NCBI GenBank assembly: GCA_015227615.1 | Contig: JAALGZ010000018.1 | Coordinates: 434,001 to 498,000 of the forward strand | DNA length: 64,000 nt | Direction of reading: 5' to 3' | Origin: Labyrinthula sp. Ha | Taxonomy: Eukaryota > Sar > Bigyra > Labyrinthulida > Labyrinthulaceae | Shown here: positions 1-11,676 of the stretch, piece by piece | Layout: each line of letters opens with the position of its first letter | Numbering within the stretch: position 1 is the first letter of the stretch | Notes under the pieces: generated by a model | What the model was told of the DNA's origin: nothing | Seen by the model: the letters and a program-made list of their open reading frames with translations, nothing else | Databases searched by the model: none | Made by a program: the position numbers and the translations under genes

Positions 1-3000
1 TTTTAAGGGTACTCTCACACTATACTTTCTTAATTTAGAAAATTAAGATTTCTATAACTTCTTCCAATTAAGAAAAAAAAGCAAATGCTGGCAAATCTTG
101 CTATCAAAATTTTTATTTGCATTCTGTAGTATTTATACGTTCTATATCATAGTTATTGAACTGAATATTGTATAGATTTAAAAACCTTTGTATTTAATGT
201 TTTGAGCTTATTTTCTTACAATGACCACTTCTATGAAAGAGCTTTTATGACGCGATTCTTGTTCACTACTGCTTTGGAAACAGTGAAATGGATTAGGACA
301 CAGTCTTGAAAGCGCATTCTACGTTCGGTATAAATTTAATCAATGGAAGGATGAAACATTAGAGTTATTTTCACCTATTTCTAACTGTATTTCATTTTAT
401 TCTAAGTCGCAACTTAGATTCAGCTTGAGTAATCAGTTCAACTCAATGGTACTCTTCAAGCATAAGGTATATGTGTGTATTTTTTAATCATCTACTGTTA
501 TTATAAAGATTCTCTGATTGGTCCAGTTATCAGGATCATAGCAGCTCATTGACTGATAATAACAACATAAGCGACATTGCCCAGATTACCCAACGTACAA
601 CCCCCAAAATCAGACGGAGATCAAAGGTTGACAAATCATGTAATTAAAGTAGAATCCCCTTCATGTGTATCACAAAAATCTTATGTTATCTTTAGAGGAT
701 AATGAATAAAATACATGAAACTTATTGAGATTCATGGAACCTCTGTCCAGAGGATCTATGAACATTTAATAATATATACCCTCTGATTCTCGTGTACCTT
801 AATCTTGCTCTGAGGAGGTTGAAAAGCTTGCTTGTGCGGCTGGTTTTGGGTTCAAGAAATATATATCTGTCCTGTAGGGCTGCAGAACTTGTCGACAGAG
901 GTGGTCGTGGAATCTTTCCTGGCTTGAATATTCCACTAGAGCTGGTCTAATATTTCATTTAATTTCATTTATTCTGTGGATGTCTCATAACCATAATCTG
1001 AGTACAATTACTGAATACTCTGTTGCTTGCTACCAAGAGTTGAAATTGTAATTCCATTCCTTAATGACTAGGAGGGACAGGTCGTGCACATTGATTTTTT
1101 TTGCAGATATTTAAAGGATCCAAAGTTTCGTTTGTATTCTAACATCTGAACTGTTACTTGTTTCTCTTTTATGATTCGTCATCCTGGGTAAGTATTTCTT
1201 TTGAGATCTCTTGGGAGTTATCCTTTATTCTGACAACAGATAGTTGATACTAAGCTAAATAGAAATCTCTTCTCTAATCTTGCTTGCACGTGAAGGTTAA
1301 CGTTTTTTTTGCTTATATACACAATATTATTGGCTAACATCTCTTTGATTATATAATAAATGATTTTTCATTAACACATTAACATCTATTGTTTATTCAG
1401 TGAGTTCTCTTATGAAGAAGATGACTATGTCTTCAACAATGATACGCAGTGTCGATTTGGTATTGGATTTGATAAAAATTATCAATGATTATTTCATAAT
1501 TGCTTTGATTACGATTATCAATAAAATAATTGGACATTTGCTTTTTATCATTTGATTCTGGTTTTATTGAGACTATCAATTGAATATCAAAATAAACATG
1601 GTTAGTTCGATGCTGTTTTGAGTTTCCGAGAGCCTAATACGTATTTTCTGTGCCTTATGAAAACCTTTAACAACTGGCCACATGATATGGGGAAAATCCA
1701 GTCATAGGTCATGGTTTTCCATGTAGCACTTTTTTAGCTTTAGGTAAGTGCAAAATGATAAGTACTTATTGGCCATTTGTTTTAGGGCTTTAAGATAGAA
1801 TTAACTATGGGAACCAATTGGCTACAAATTTTCAAACAAATTGGTTAGGGAATTATTAGAAATGCTCAATAACAAAAATATGGGCAAAACCTTTAGTTAT
1901 AAATTCTCAGTAATTCAAATCCAACGACTATTGTTGTTAAAAGCCACATAACTGCCACTGGAGGTGGATAAATTTCTTACAAATTGCCTGAAATACCTAT
2001 ATTGAAGCTTTTGAAATATGTGTATCTTTTTTGGAGCAAATGGGAGTAGTTCACAAAGACTTTTATCAATAAGACCATACACGACGTTAGAAAATAAGTT
2101 TAATGATTATCTAAACTCATTTTACTCTGCGAATTTTCGACTCATATCGTGGAATAATAGTTACACTGAGAAGAAAACCTATGTATTTTGAAAATAATAT
2201 AAAATCCCATAATTTAATTAGTTACAAACGGAATTCATACTATGATTTTTTGGGAGAAATTTGTGAATTCTCCTATAATAAAAACAGTGTGCAACTTCAA
2301 ATAATATCGATATATATATACGATAATATGTTTGGGCTTAGTCTTATACAAAGAACCCTATAAGGAGACCCAGGAATAGTGACAAAGTATTAGAATAAAG
2401 TTCTTATCTTTGCCAACGTTGGTATTATGACACGTATCAATCTAAACTGGTTACACCCTTTTCCTAGATGAGTGGTGTCTTGGTGTTACGCGAAATTTAT
2501 TACCGTGATCATGAAAACCTCACCAAAAAGGTAATAGTAGTTCTACCTAAGACAAATAATTTTTCCTAATTTCCCGAAAATAATAATAACATAAAAACGC
2601 TTTATTCGAAGAACTAGAGTAGAGAGAGATGGGAAAACCAAAGAACCAAGCAGTAAAGTCTACTAACTTTGGGCAAATCACTTGCCAAAATAAAACCTTA
2701 TTATTAACTCCAAAGCATTTTGTATGAAAAGCAAACAGGTGCATGCAATGTATTAAAAAAATTAAAATTAGACTTTTACTGATGTTGACGATAAGAAAGC
2801 TAGTCACCATTGATGATACTTTTGCTACACAACTTGTAAGAGCAGATGCAGAATGAATAAACAGACTGCAGCTCCTGAATAGAAATAATATATTTCATAT
2901 AAGATAAGTCTATTTCTTCAAATATATTATGTATATATCTTAACCCGTGTTTTGAAGCTGCAAATTCCTATTTTTCGTAGACGAGACACAAAAGTGCCAT

Positions 3001-6000
3001 TCTTCAATCGAGGTTGAGAATACATTTTTATGAGGCGAAGCTAAGGTAAATAAGTTCTTTCAAATTTGAAAATAGCAGTAAAAGCGTTAAGAAATGCAAT
3101 ATCTGGTTGCATTGTTCTGTTTCTGATGTTCATTTACATTCACTGTTATATTCTTATTCTTACATACATTTCTCCTACAAGAATACAGCGATCTAATTGG
3201 ATAATAACCTAGATCCCAAAAGACCAACCTCCTCCCACAAGGGTTATAAGTCATAAGGGTGCCTTTTGGAGTTTGGTGCTAAGACAGATTTTTGATCTAA
3301 ATAAATTATATCAAACTGTAACATAAATTGGAATTCTCCCTTTCCCTGTCGTTGAACATTTCCTGCCGTCAAACGTTAAGAAATGTAGAAAACAACCAAT
3401 TTGTGCACATGTGGGCAAATGAAGCAATGTGAGCATGGAATAAATATTTCAAAATGCTTACTGGGAGATGACTCTTGAAATTGATAATTTACTTTTGTAT
3501 CACCCTATCGTAACAATGAACATCAGGGTAATTAAAATTATAGCAGCACAAATTCATAACTAGATAGATTGTGTTTATGTTGTCATCCAAGAACAGATAA
3601 ATACTCTTCACAGTTTTTTTACAGGCAGAAAGTAGCCTGAGCCACATAATTAAACATAGATGTGAGCTAAGTACTAAGTTGAAAAACTTAACACAGAAAT
3701 CCAAGATACTCTACAAAAATTGGCCATGAACAAGAAAAACTTAAAAAGGTTGTCAAACGTAACGGACAAAGTAAACAAAAAAACGTCTAAATTCGTTATA
3801 CATAGCGTTGTTTGAGTTAATAAATACTGAAATAGTTGCAGAGAAACAGCTATTAAATTATTGCACCTGGAAATTTTGCAAAATGTAGGAGTGATATATT
3901 AGAAAAGGATTGAGACGGAAAACCAAGTTGATTTCAGCCGCTATCAGGGAATACCTTTAATCTTGGTCCAACTAAAGTCCGCAAAAACTGAGTTCAATAG
4001 CAATTATCAACCCATTTTCAAATTGTAATTGCCATATAACATATGTGGTAGAATAATAAACTACAGCTCATGGAAGTAATTGAACATAACCGAAAGGATG
4101 GGAGTACTTACAGATTTCTTATAGCATTAAGCCATAGTGGAACCAGAAGTCACCATTCCTGAAAGTGAAGGACAACAATAGTGTACTAAGATTGGTTAGC
4201 TAAATTCAACACGCCAGGTGTCGTCTTATCCGCTAACAGCAGACGAAATCTTAATTTGGATTTAAGTTTATCAAACACTACAAAAGCACTGGTCACTATG
4301 GCATAAATAAGATCGAGCTTTTCAAATTATAGCCTTGTGTGTATAGGCTGGCTACTGAAGCCATTCAAAACAGCTTTTACAAGGATAATTTTATATCAAA
4401 GAATCAACAATAGTTATTTGAAAGATAGATCATACACATAAATACAGGTAAAGCGCAATAAGTTATCTAGAACCATATCGTCCTATAATGCTACTGAATT
4501 CTTCTTCAAATTGTAAGCGAAAGTCATAAATGAAAGAGCAAGCGCATAATACAAAAGTTTCCTGAATTTCAAAGGAGGTTTATGCAGCACAGAGCTGTGA
4601 GTCAATAGATTGAAGATATTAGTCAAAGAATCAAAGGCAGATTGAAGATAAATATACACATGCCAAACCGGTTTTTGACAATTTAAATAAACTCTTTGAT
4701 AACATCTCCTTCTCTCTTTATATGTCGTTCCTGGAACCCAAAGTTTGGAGAATACTGAAAATAATCATCATTCCCAATATAAACAACAAAATTTCAATCT
4801 ATATAAAAGGATCTGCTCAATAGAGATGTTGATCTAGAGAGAATTTTCTTCCAAGGAGCCTCTCCCTCATCATCCACCTTCATGTTGACCTTACATTTCA
4901 AATTATTATTATTAATGTATACAGAAGCAGAAACTTCAGAGCTTGACAGTGTAAAACTGTGGTGCCTTTTGCATATGATGGTATGATTTCATGTCGCAGT
5001 AATAATGGAAGACTCACTCTTGGACAGCGACTTTAGAAACTAGAAACTGTAACAACCTTGAAAGTATATAAGAGAATACTGAAGGTGCTGCTAACAGACC
5101 AAGAATATAACGTACTGGATAACATTCTTAATGTAGAAATCATTAATATTTAACTGCTATACTATTGCTAAGATAAAAACTTGTACTTTTGAGTAGAAAC
5201 ATCTTTAAACTATCACAAATGTGATTGAGGCACTGGTAATAAGGACAACAGCCGTAAGAGTTCGCTTACTTAAACACTCTCTAAAATGATAACAAGGGAG
5301 AAGCTGAAGCGAAAAGTGGGTCTGATAGAAATAAAGTGAGAAAATATTCCCCAAGTGGCTCATAACCGATACTTCATTTGAGCATTGATTTTTAGGGAAT
5401 AACAACATCTCCCGCAGTAAACCAACTCCGATGTAGTAAATATCCTATAAATATACTCCTAACCTTCTTGAATTTTGGCATCTTTTGGCTCAAAACCTAT
5501 GAGCTAGAAACTAGTGATAGACAGCTTGAATGCTTTCAAAATCTTGTTTTCAAAATTCAGTTTTTACGTCTTAGCCGCACCAACACATAATTGTAGACAG
5601 TTCTGGAACTTTTTGGATTCTCCACCAAAACCAAGTGAATATTGGCCCTCGATATTGTATGATTTCCTCTTTTCTTTAAATTTTGCTTCGGATTGTAACT
5701 CCATAAGATGATTTTTTTGGAAACAAGTAGATCCTTACCATCTATGAGGCGTTATATCCATGGCAATAGCCCCCATCACTCGAGCTAGATTGAAGTAATA
5801 CAATATCGCCGAAAAACACATAGGAAATAGCGGTATGAACTAGTGACATTCGCGATAATGTGAGGCCGACTGGCCCAAGTTAACCCTTAATAGCCAGGCT
5901 GTCCTGAAATTAGGCTTTTTTCTCAGAATGAAATTAGAGTTAAGCATTGTTTGTTTCTGATAAGAAAATGACCCGGTAATAAACGCAATGGATTTCACAT

Positions 6001-6143
6001 TATTTTTCTTATCATTTCTTACCGTTTCTGCCGATAAGAAACCTTACCAATATGGTGCGTAATTGAATATTTTGACAAGCAAAATGACATTACCGCAAGC
6101 CTAACGATAAAGAATAAACGAGACTAAAAGTAGCTAGAAGGAA
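1..6143. other. Gene desert upstream of the RCC1-BTB gene
   Basis: I see no supportable gene here. Open frames are short (under about 90 codons), AT-rich and without recognisable motifs, as expected by chance. The one structured item is a copy of a dispersed ~465-bp element at about 1455-1915, listed separately. The last 200 bases before the RCC1-BTB start contain several GATAAG/CTTATC words (about 5960, 6010, 6034) that could be regulatory, though the same word also occurs elsewhere in the AT-rich spacers. Confidence 0.6.
1455..1915 (+). repeat. Dispersed ~465-bp element, copy 1 (MITE-like)
   Basis: Read on the plus strand, this stretch aligns by eye from end to end with the reverse complement of 61590-62060. 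Shared blocks occur in the same order: TTTGATAA at the left, GATTCTG in the first third, TTTCTG..CC.TATGAAAA then TGGCCAC in the middle, GCTTTAGGTA, then GGGAAT.AT.AGAA and GGCAAA near the right end. Identity looks like roughly two thirds, with small indels. There is no coding capacity. The ends are only weakly inverted relative to each other in this copy and clearer in the other. A short non-autonomous DNA transposon is the best guess; family unknown. Confidence 0.55.
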
Positions 6144-8125
6144 ATGGAACAATTCGTGTACACATGGGGTCGAGGAGAAGATGGACAATTGGGCTGTGGT
6201 GACAAAAATGATAGATACGTTCCGACGCGTATGTACAGTTCCTTTGGTCCCTTTAGTTCTTCTGAAGACGAAACGGAACAGAATGTCAAATCTACACATG
6301 AGCAGTCTTCGCAGCATCTCTCTGAGGACACTTCAGCTTCCTGTAAACATGTGCAAAAGTTGAACTCTAATAAAGTAATTAAATTAGCTTGTGGATCAGG
6401 ACACACAGTAGCCTTGACCATAGATGGCACAGTGTACACTTGGGGACGTGGTGACGATGGGCGTTTGGGACATGGAGAACTAGAGCAAAAATCTTTTCCT
6501 TTTCCAATTTATCAGTTTTTAAAGAATAAGATTAAAATTCAAAAGATTAATTGCGGAAGCTATCATTCAGCTGCAGTCACAGAATCTGGAGAATTGTACA
6601 CTTGGGGAGGAGGAATGTACGGAAAACTTGGGCACGGAAATCAAGAAGGATGTAGAGTTCCCTGCAAAGTAGATGGGCTAGACGGATACGCTTTAGGTGT
6701 TGCATGTGGATCTAGACATACTTTGAGTATTGTTGCACCATTTCATAACACGAAAACCACTCAAGTATTTGCTTGGGGGGATGCTTCATACGGTGCAATT
6801 GGGTTGATCAGCAACGTCAATCACGTAACAGCACCAACTTTGATTTCTTACTTTTCAAAGTTGGAAGAAGAAAAGGTTGTCAAGGTTAAAGCTTGTGCCT
6901 TTCATTCCCTTGTGTTGACAGATCAGGGAAAATTGTATTCTTTTGGAGAAGGAAAATTTGGTCGATTGGGATTAGGTTCAGAAACGACGAAGTTTGAGCC
7001 TGAAAGAGTCTCTTTCCCAGATGACAATGAAGAAAGTTATACTAGGATTAAAAGCATGGCATGTGGCGGTTTTCACTCTGCTTGTGTATCTGTGAAAGGA
7101 GAGATGTTTGTTTGGGGAGGAAACGAGCATGGACAACTTGGTATATACTTTTTTATAATTTAGTCTAGGAATTGTCACAAAGTAAAATTGTACCTCACCT
7201 ATGCAGCTTGGTCTTACTGATGTTGTTAAAGTAGCGTGTGGATGGAGTCATAGCATAGCTGTATTAAATACCGGAGCGTTGTATTCCTGGGGGAATCAGG
7301 GTCATGGAAAGTTGGGTCTCGGTGAAGAAGAGATTAAAGATTTTGATGAGCCCAGTGTTATTACTTTTCCACAGCAAGTGCTAACAAATCTCTCCGATAA
7401 AAAAGTGTTTCATGTTGCAAGTTATAATGAACATACGCTTGTTTTAGCAAGAATGAAGAATCCAACCGAAACGTAAGGCCTTCTTTATCCATAAGTTTAG
7501 GGTTGACCCTTTGGTTACATTATCCGAAAACTTTAATAAGATGTTGATGGATACAGACAGCCATGACGTTACTTTCAATCTTGCTTGTGGAAAACAACTC
7601 TCGGCACATAAACTAATTTTGTCTGGGAGATCTGAATATTTTAAAGCCATGTTCAGAACTTCTGACTCCTTCATTGAGGGGCAATCTAATTCTGTTACAC
7701 TTGAGGTTAAGTACGATGTATTTAAAGCATTCTTAAAATATGTTTACACTGGAAAGTTGGAGCTGGCTGATAAACTTCACTCTTCAGGGAAAAAGCTGTA
7801 TCATTTAATTGATCCAGATCGAAGAGCGGAAGTACAGGCAAATACTAATGTGGTCTTAGGATTAGCACGTCTTGCCGGTATGTACTCAATGAAAGAATTA
7901 GAGGGCATGTGTGAAAAGATTATTGTGGAGTGTATCAACATTCATAACGTGATTGGTTTCTATGTTGCGGCAATTGAACATAACTGGGAAGAGATCAGGC
8001 AAAAGTGCAAGGATTTCTCATTGGCTCACTTTGAAGTTCTTACCAGTACAAAAATGATAAACGCTCTTGACAAAGATACAATTTTGGAACTTGTTCAAGA
8101 AAAGTTTGAGAGCACGAGGGCCTGA
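6144..8125 (+). CDS. RCC1-repeat / BTB domain protein (RCBTB-like), three exons, one in-frame TAA
   Basis: The N-terminal two thirds is an RCC1 beta-propeller of about seven repeats, seen as recurring WG.G..GQLG.G and ACG..H(S/T) motifs. The C-terminal ~190 residues form a BTB/POZ domain (DVTFNLACGKQLSAHKLIL) with a BACK-like helical tail, the order found in RCBTB1/2-type proteins, which are usually adaptors for cullin-3 ligases. Likely exons are 6144-7140, 7169-7472 and 7501-8125; the two introns are 28 nt each. The second junction is firm. The first keeps the frame and restores a normal repeat (GQLG...NCTSP...VKVACG), but leaves a TAA at codon 338 (7183-7185). Without that stop the protein is 641 aa; with it, 337 aa of propeller only. 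No other GT..AG choice I tried removes the stop and keeps the frame. The gene converges on TM9SF, with 304 bp between them. Confidence 0.85.
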
Positions 8126-8429
8126 GTACCAAGTCTAAAGCCTTTATCATATTTAATTGCTGCTCGTGGCCCAGATGTGACATGTGTTACCTATAAGTCA
8201 TAAGAACTACTGTTTAACTTATCCCTGTCAAGTATGTCGTAAGTGCGAAAATTGCCATGGACAACTCTTTTTGAGGCGGGAGTTATAGTGTAGCTTAGTC
8301 TTTTAACCTGTATCTCCAATAGGATGCAACTAAACAGAGATATTGCTGCGAGACAAGGGTATTCTAGGTAGGAACCAGCTAAGAGTAAACTAAACCCACA
8401 CATGTTCATGTGACAATGAAAACAATGGG
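8126..8429. other. Convergent spacer between RCC1-BTB and TM9SF
   Basis: Non-coding spacer carrying the 3' ends of two convergent genes. I see no RNA gene or repeat in it. Confidence 0.5.
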
Positions 8430-10340
8430 TTAATCTATGTGTATGTTTCGATATATTGTTTTAACAAAAAATGTGGAACTATAAGTTCCGACAGCTCCAC
8501 ACATTAAGCTCAAGCCTAGGCAAAAAATTCCCATGTATGAGAAATAATATGAAGTCTGCATAAAACCAGTCATGTTTGTCTTCGTGTAAAAATAGTACAC
8601 ACTGTAGAGAAATACATAAAATCCGACACTTGCTCCGGAAAACATGCCAACCCAGTGCCATCTATGATCTTCAGCGTTCAGCAACACGTACACTGAAAAT
8701 ATTGTTACACATGCAGTAACAGTACACAGAATTAAAACTACTAAAAACATGAAGCCGAAAACGTAGTAAAACTTGTAGTTCCAAAAGCTACTCAAGATAA
8801 AATACATCTCAATAAATATGCTTGCGAAGGGTAACCAACCACTTGCCATGATTATGAACCACCGGCGTGTATACCAAGGACCCAGAGGAACCTAAAATAT
8901 AACTCCAAACTAAATTCAGTACTTGGCGAGGAAGTGCATTCACCCTAACAGGAAAGTTAGATCTTCCACCAAACCTTCTTCCTACAACTGTTCCTGCACT
9001 ATGTATTGGAATAGCTACGAAACCCCAAAGCAGAAATATGAAAAACATTGCCTTCATTGGGACAACAGTTATTGTTTTATAATAGAAAGATACCATATTT
9101 AATCCAGCAGATACGCAAAACACAATTGCGGGCAGAAATAGTGCGCTAATGAAATTGGTCTTGATCCAATTTCCTTTCATGTTGCGGGAATTTGGGCCCG
9201 AAATTGCAGTAAAATATTGGAGGTAGAGTGAACCAGAAAAATAACCAGAGAAAAACGATGTCACGACGTAGCATCCAATTCCAGCAGATATTAAGTCACC
9301 TTGATCCACATAAACTTTTCCGAATATAGCAATCAAAATTAGGCAAACTGCTAAGCAAAGCAGCTGCATTCCTATACCATAGACGGCTGCATAATAGCTA
9401 AAGTTCTTTGGTGGACGAAAAACATCGCCGTGAACTATGGCTAAAAAGAAAAGAAAAATTTACTCTGTTTCCATCCAGAATCATCAACAAAATGATCACT
9501 TTCAATCAATGTCATCTCTTCACTTCTATATTTTGCATAGTCATTCTTGAGTGTTCTCATTAGAATTAAACTGACTAGACCGCATAGAAAGATAACCATC
9601 ATAAAGGAATTAAATATGCTGAACCAATGGATTTGGTGTTCAAAAAAAGAATAGTCGAGATATCTATGAAAACGGTCCTTAAACTCGATATCTACAGGGA
9701 CCCACCTAACTCCGTACGAAAACTCCAGGGTCATTCCATCTAATATTTCCACTTTCTCCTCGCTTGTAAGGTTAACCTCAATGACTCGATTTCCATTGTA
9801 CCCGATAGTAAACTGACGGTGTGTGTAAATAAAATCTTTGTGTTCAGGCCCTTCTTCAGTTCCCTTATCGCCAACCATTCCCCAAATTGGAAGGTCATCG
9901 AGAAAAAACTGATACCAATAATGTTCATCAACAGCTTTCTTGAACTTGGCGGCATGCTTCTTTTTCAAGGTTTGTTTGCAAACAAATGTCTTTTGCTGAT
10001 CAGTGCCGAAAAACATGTGCATCCCAGACTACATGGTGAAACAAAATACAAAATACACTTCAACCATTTCATGTCCTTCCAACAATTCTCCAATATCAGC
10101 ATATTTTTGTACTTTATGGTGTTTTTCATCTGGTTTACAAAAGGGAAGTTGATAGTAGAAATATGTCTCCTGTGGATTATAATATGGACCAATTCTATTT
10201 ATCCAAAGAACAACTTCATCGCCTTGCTTATACATGTGATCATCTAATGATTAAACCAGAAACGAAATTTCACCTTCATTTGCTTGATGTTCTCTTAAAA
10301 TCAACAAAAAGATCAAGAAAAATTTAACGGCAGAACTCAT
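8430..10340 (-). CDS. TM9 superfamily (nonaspanin) membrane protein, five exons
   Basis: This is a complete 598-aa nonaspanin, a nine-span Golgi/endosomal protein family involved in sorting membrane cargo. Exons on the minus strand are 10340-10274, 10243-10059, 10028-9464, 9440-8923 and 8891-8430; the introns are 30, 30, 23 and 31 nt and the exons sum to exactly 599 codons. The tiny first exon supplies a signal peptide ([15 protein letters not shown]). The lumenal domain carries the family motif [10 protein letters not shown] (residues 41-50). The first membrane span is near 222-241 (WFSIFNSF, then [10 protein letters not shown]). The loop [20 protein letters not shown] continues across an intron into [11 protein letters not shown]. 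The C-terminus is RNIHID, so the usual KxD/E sorting signal has H at the lysine position. A second in-frame donor 9 nt into intron 2 would give a 21-nt intron and add V-Y-F; the 30-nt version fits the family spacing better. Confidence 0.95.
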
Positions 10341-10395
10341 TTGATATTTTCTATTGACGAATAAAAATTTTAGTCAATCCTGATTGGTCGAAGAA
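10341..10395. promoter_or_regulatory. 55-bp divergent promoter region (TM9SF / RED-like)
   Basis: Only 55 bp separate the TM9SF start codon (10340, minus) from the RED-like start codon (10396, plus). Both promoters and 5' UTRs must either fit here or reach into the neighbouring coding sequence. The stretch is AT-rich and has no canonical TATA box that I can point to with confidence. Confidence 0.5.
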
Positions 10396-11043
10396 ATGAA
10401 TAAAGATTTTAACTCATTAAATGATGATTTGAAAAGGGTATTAGAAAAAGATCAAACGCAACAAAGGAAACAAAAGAACTGGCAGAATTTTCAAAGAAAA
10501 AAAGAAGATACTCGTAGGAAAAATAAGCAAAGTAAAAATGTAGAGAAACCTGTGTACAGAGACCGGGCAAGGGAAAGAAGGGAAGGCTGTCTCGTTGCCA
10601 GAGAGCATAAAAGCAAAATAGATCCACAAAATCTTAGCCAAGAAGCCAAAAACATACCAGAGAATCTAGATTCTGGTCTTTCGCACTATGCAGAATCTTC
10701 CCGACAGATTACACCTTTGAAAGGATTTGAGGAAGTTGGTGATAACGAGGAACTTCCAATAGATTCTTTGAATCAGGTTGCCTATGACTCGGAAGCTGAC
10801 AAATCGAAGGATGAAGGTATATATCAACCTAGTGCCTTTAGAGCTCAGAACTTACACTTTCAGGCGATGGAGCAAATCGAGAGCCTGGGAGAAACATCTG
10901 ATGAAGATATTTTTGCTGATATTGGAAAGAATTATAAAAGAAAACTTTCGGATATAAACTCAGAAACTGGAAGCAAAACAAAGAGACGGAAGAGATATAA
11001 GAAAAAGAAAAGTAAGAAACAAAGGAAGAAGCGAAAAAGTTGA
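10396..11043 (+). CDS. Short RED/IK-like nuclear protein (probable splicing factor)
   Basis: The protein has 215 residues from the first ATG and is extremely hydrophilic. Residues about 53-63 read VYRDRARERREG, matching the YRDRAxERR(E/D)G signature of RED (IK), a spliceosomal B-complex protein that partners SMU1; RBM5/10-type proteins carry a related motif. A later segment, DEDIFADIGKNY, resembles the acidic DIGDY-like region of RED. The C-terminus is a run of K/R (KRRKRYKKKKSKKQRKKRKS), likely a nuclear localisation signal. It is far shorter than animal RED (over 500 aa), so it is either a reduced version or another protein sharing the motif. It ends 21 bp before the end of the convergent SFT2 gene. 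The family call is inference from motifs only. Confidence 0.6.
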   Translation: MNKDFNSLNDDLKRVLEKDQTQQRKQKNWQNFQRKKEDTRRKNKQSKNVEKPVYRDRARERREGCLVAREHKSKIDPQNLSQEAKNIPENLDSGLSHYAESSRQITPLKGFEEVGDNEELPIDSLNQVAYDSEADKSKDEGIYQPSAFRAQNLHFQAMEQIESLGETSDEDIFADIGKNYKRKLSDINSETGSKTKRRKRYKKKKSKKQRKKRKS

Positions 11044-11064
11044 TCCAGGTAGGGTTGTTAGTTC

Positions 11065-11676
11065 TTAAAAAAAGCAAGATATTATGGAAGATATAAATTT
11101 TTTGACAGCCTCTCGGCCATAAGGAATGAAACTTGCAGTATACCAAATCCCAGCACACCACTGAGCAAGTAGAAGAGGCATAACTATCAGTACAGAAAAA
11201 CTTTTCAAAGCTGTGAAAATAGTAAGAAACAAAAATAAGAAATAAGCTGCTGTTGACTCCCTTCTTGTTTCATCAAACAGCGATTCATATTGGCGCTTTG
11301 GTCCAACGAGAAAGGTAGAACCAAACAAAGCTACTATATTTCCGGTTGTGTATACAAATGCAAATCCTTTAAGGTGTCCAGACATGAGGTTAAAACTACT
11401 GAAAAATGACAAAAGAAATCCAGCAGAAAAGCAAGCTAGAAACCCAGTAAGACGTGTAGAATAGCTCAGCTCAGGGAACCAGGAATCTTCGTCATCTGCT
11501 GCTGTTGTCTCGTTGTTTGAGAAAAAACGGTTTTGAAATGATTGGACGTAGCTTGAGCCAGGGTACACAGGAGTTTCAGAATCATTGAATTGTGCTTCCT
11601 CATCGCCATGGGAATCCAATGTACGGTAATTGTGTTTTGAGCTATTGTCGCTAAAATTTGAAAAAAGCTTGTTCAT
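11065..11676 (-). CDS. SFT2-family Golgi vesicle transport protein
   Basis: This is a single-exon gene of 203 aa. After an acidic, soluble N-terminal region (residues 1-68) comes the complete Got1/SFT2 domain: LSYSTRLTGFLACFSAGFLL (70-89), a second span, the family motif GPKRQYESLFDETRR (125-139), and two further spans ending in ASFIPYGREAVKK (181-193). Four membrane segments and these motifs match SFT2D/Sft2p, which act in retrograde endosome-to-Golgi fusion. Its length matches the family plus an extended N-terminus. It lies tail to tail with the RED-like gene, and a TAA stop falls right after the expected end of the domain. Confidence 0.95.
   Translation of the reverse strand: MNKLFSNFSDNSSKHNYRTLDSHGDEEAQFNDSETPVYPGSSYVQSFQNRFFSNNETTAADDEDSWFPELSYSTRLTGFLACFSAGFLLSFFSSFNLMSGHLKGFAFVYTTGNIVALFGSTFLVGPKRQYESLFDETRRESTAAYFLFLFLTIFTALKSFSVLIVMPLLLAQWCAGIWYTASFIPYGREAVKKFISSIISCFF

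Noticed and set aside
2429-2443. A 14-base match, ATGACACGTATCAA, with 14033-14047
   Set aside because: Several matches of this length are expected by chance in a window this size and the flanks do not align.
7183-7185. A ciliate-like code reading TAA as glutamine, suggested by the stop inside RCC1-BTB and the tiny introns
   Set aside because: SFT2, the ACOT13-like thioesterase, the pseudokinase, the VOC protein and the PI4K-like gene all end at TAA exactly where their families end; reading through would add unrelated sequence.
8479-8661. Extra minus-strand frames over the TM9SF, RCC1-BTB, pseudokinase and RabGGTase genes
   Set aside because: Each overlaps a well-supported gene in another frame and has no family motif.
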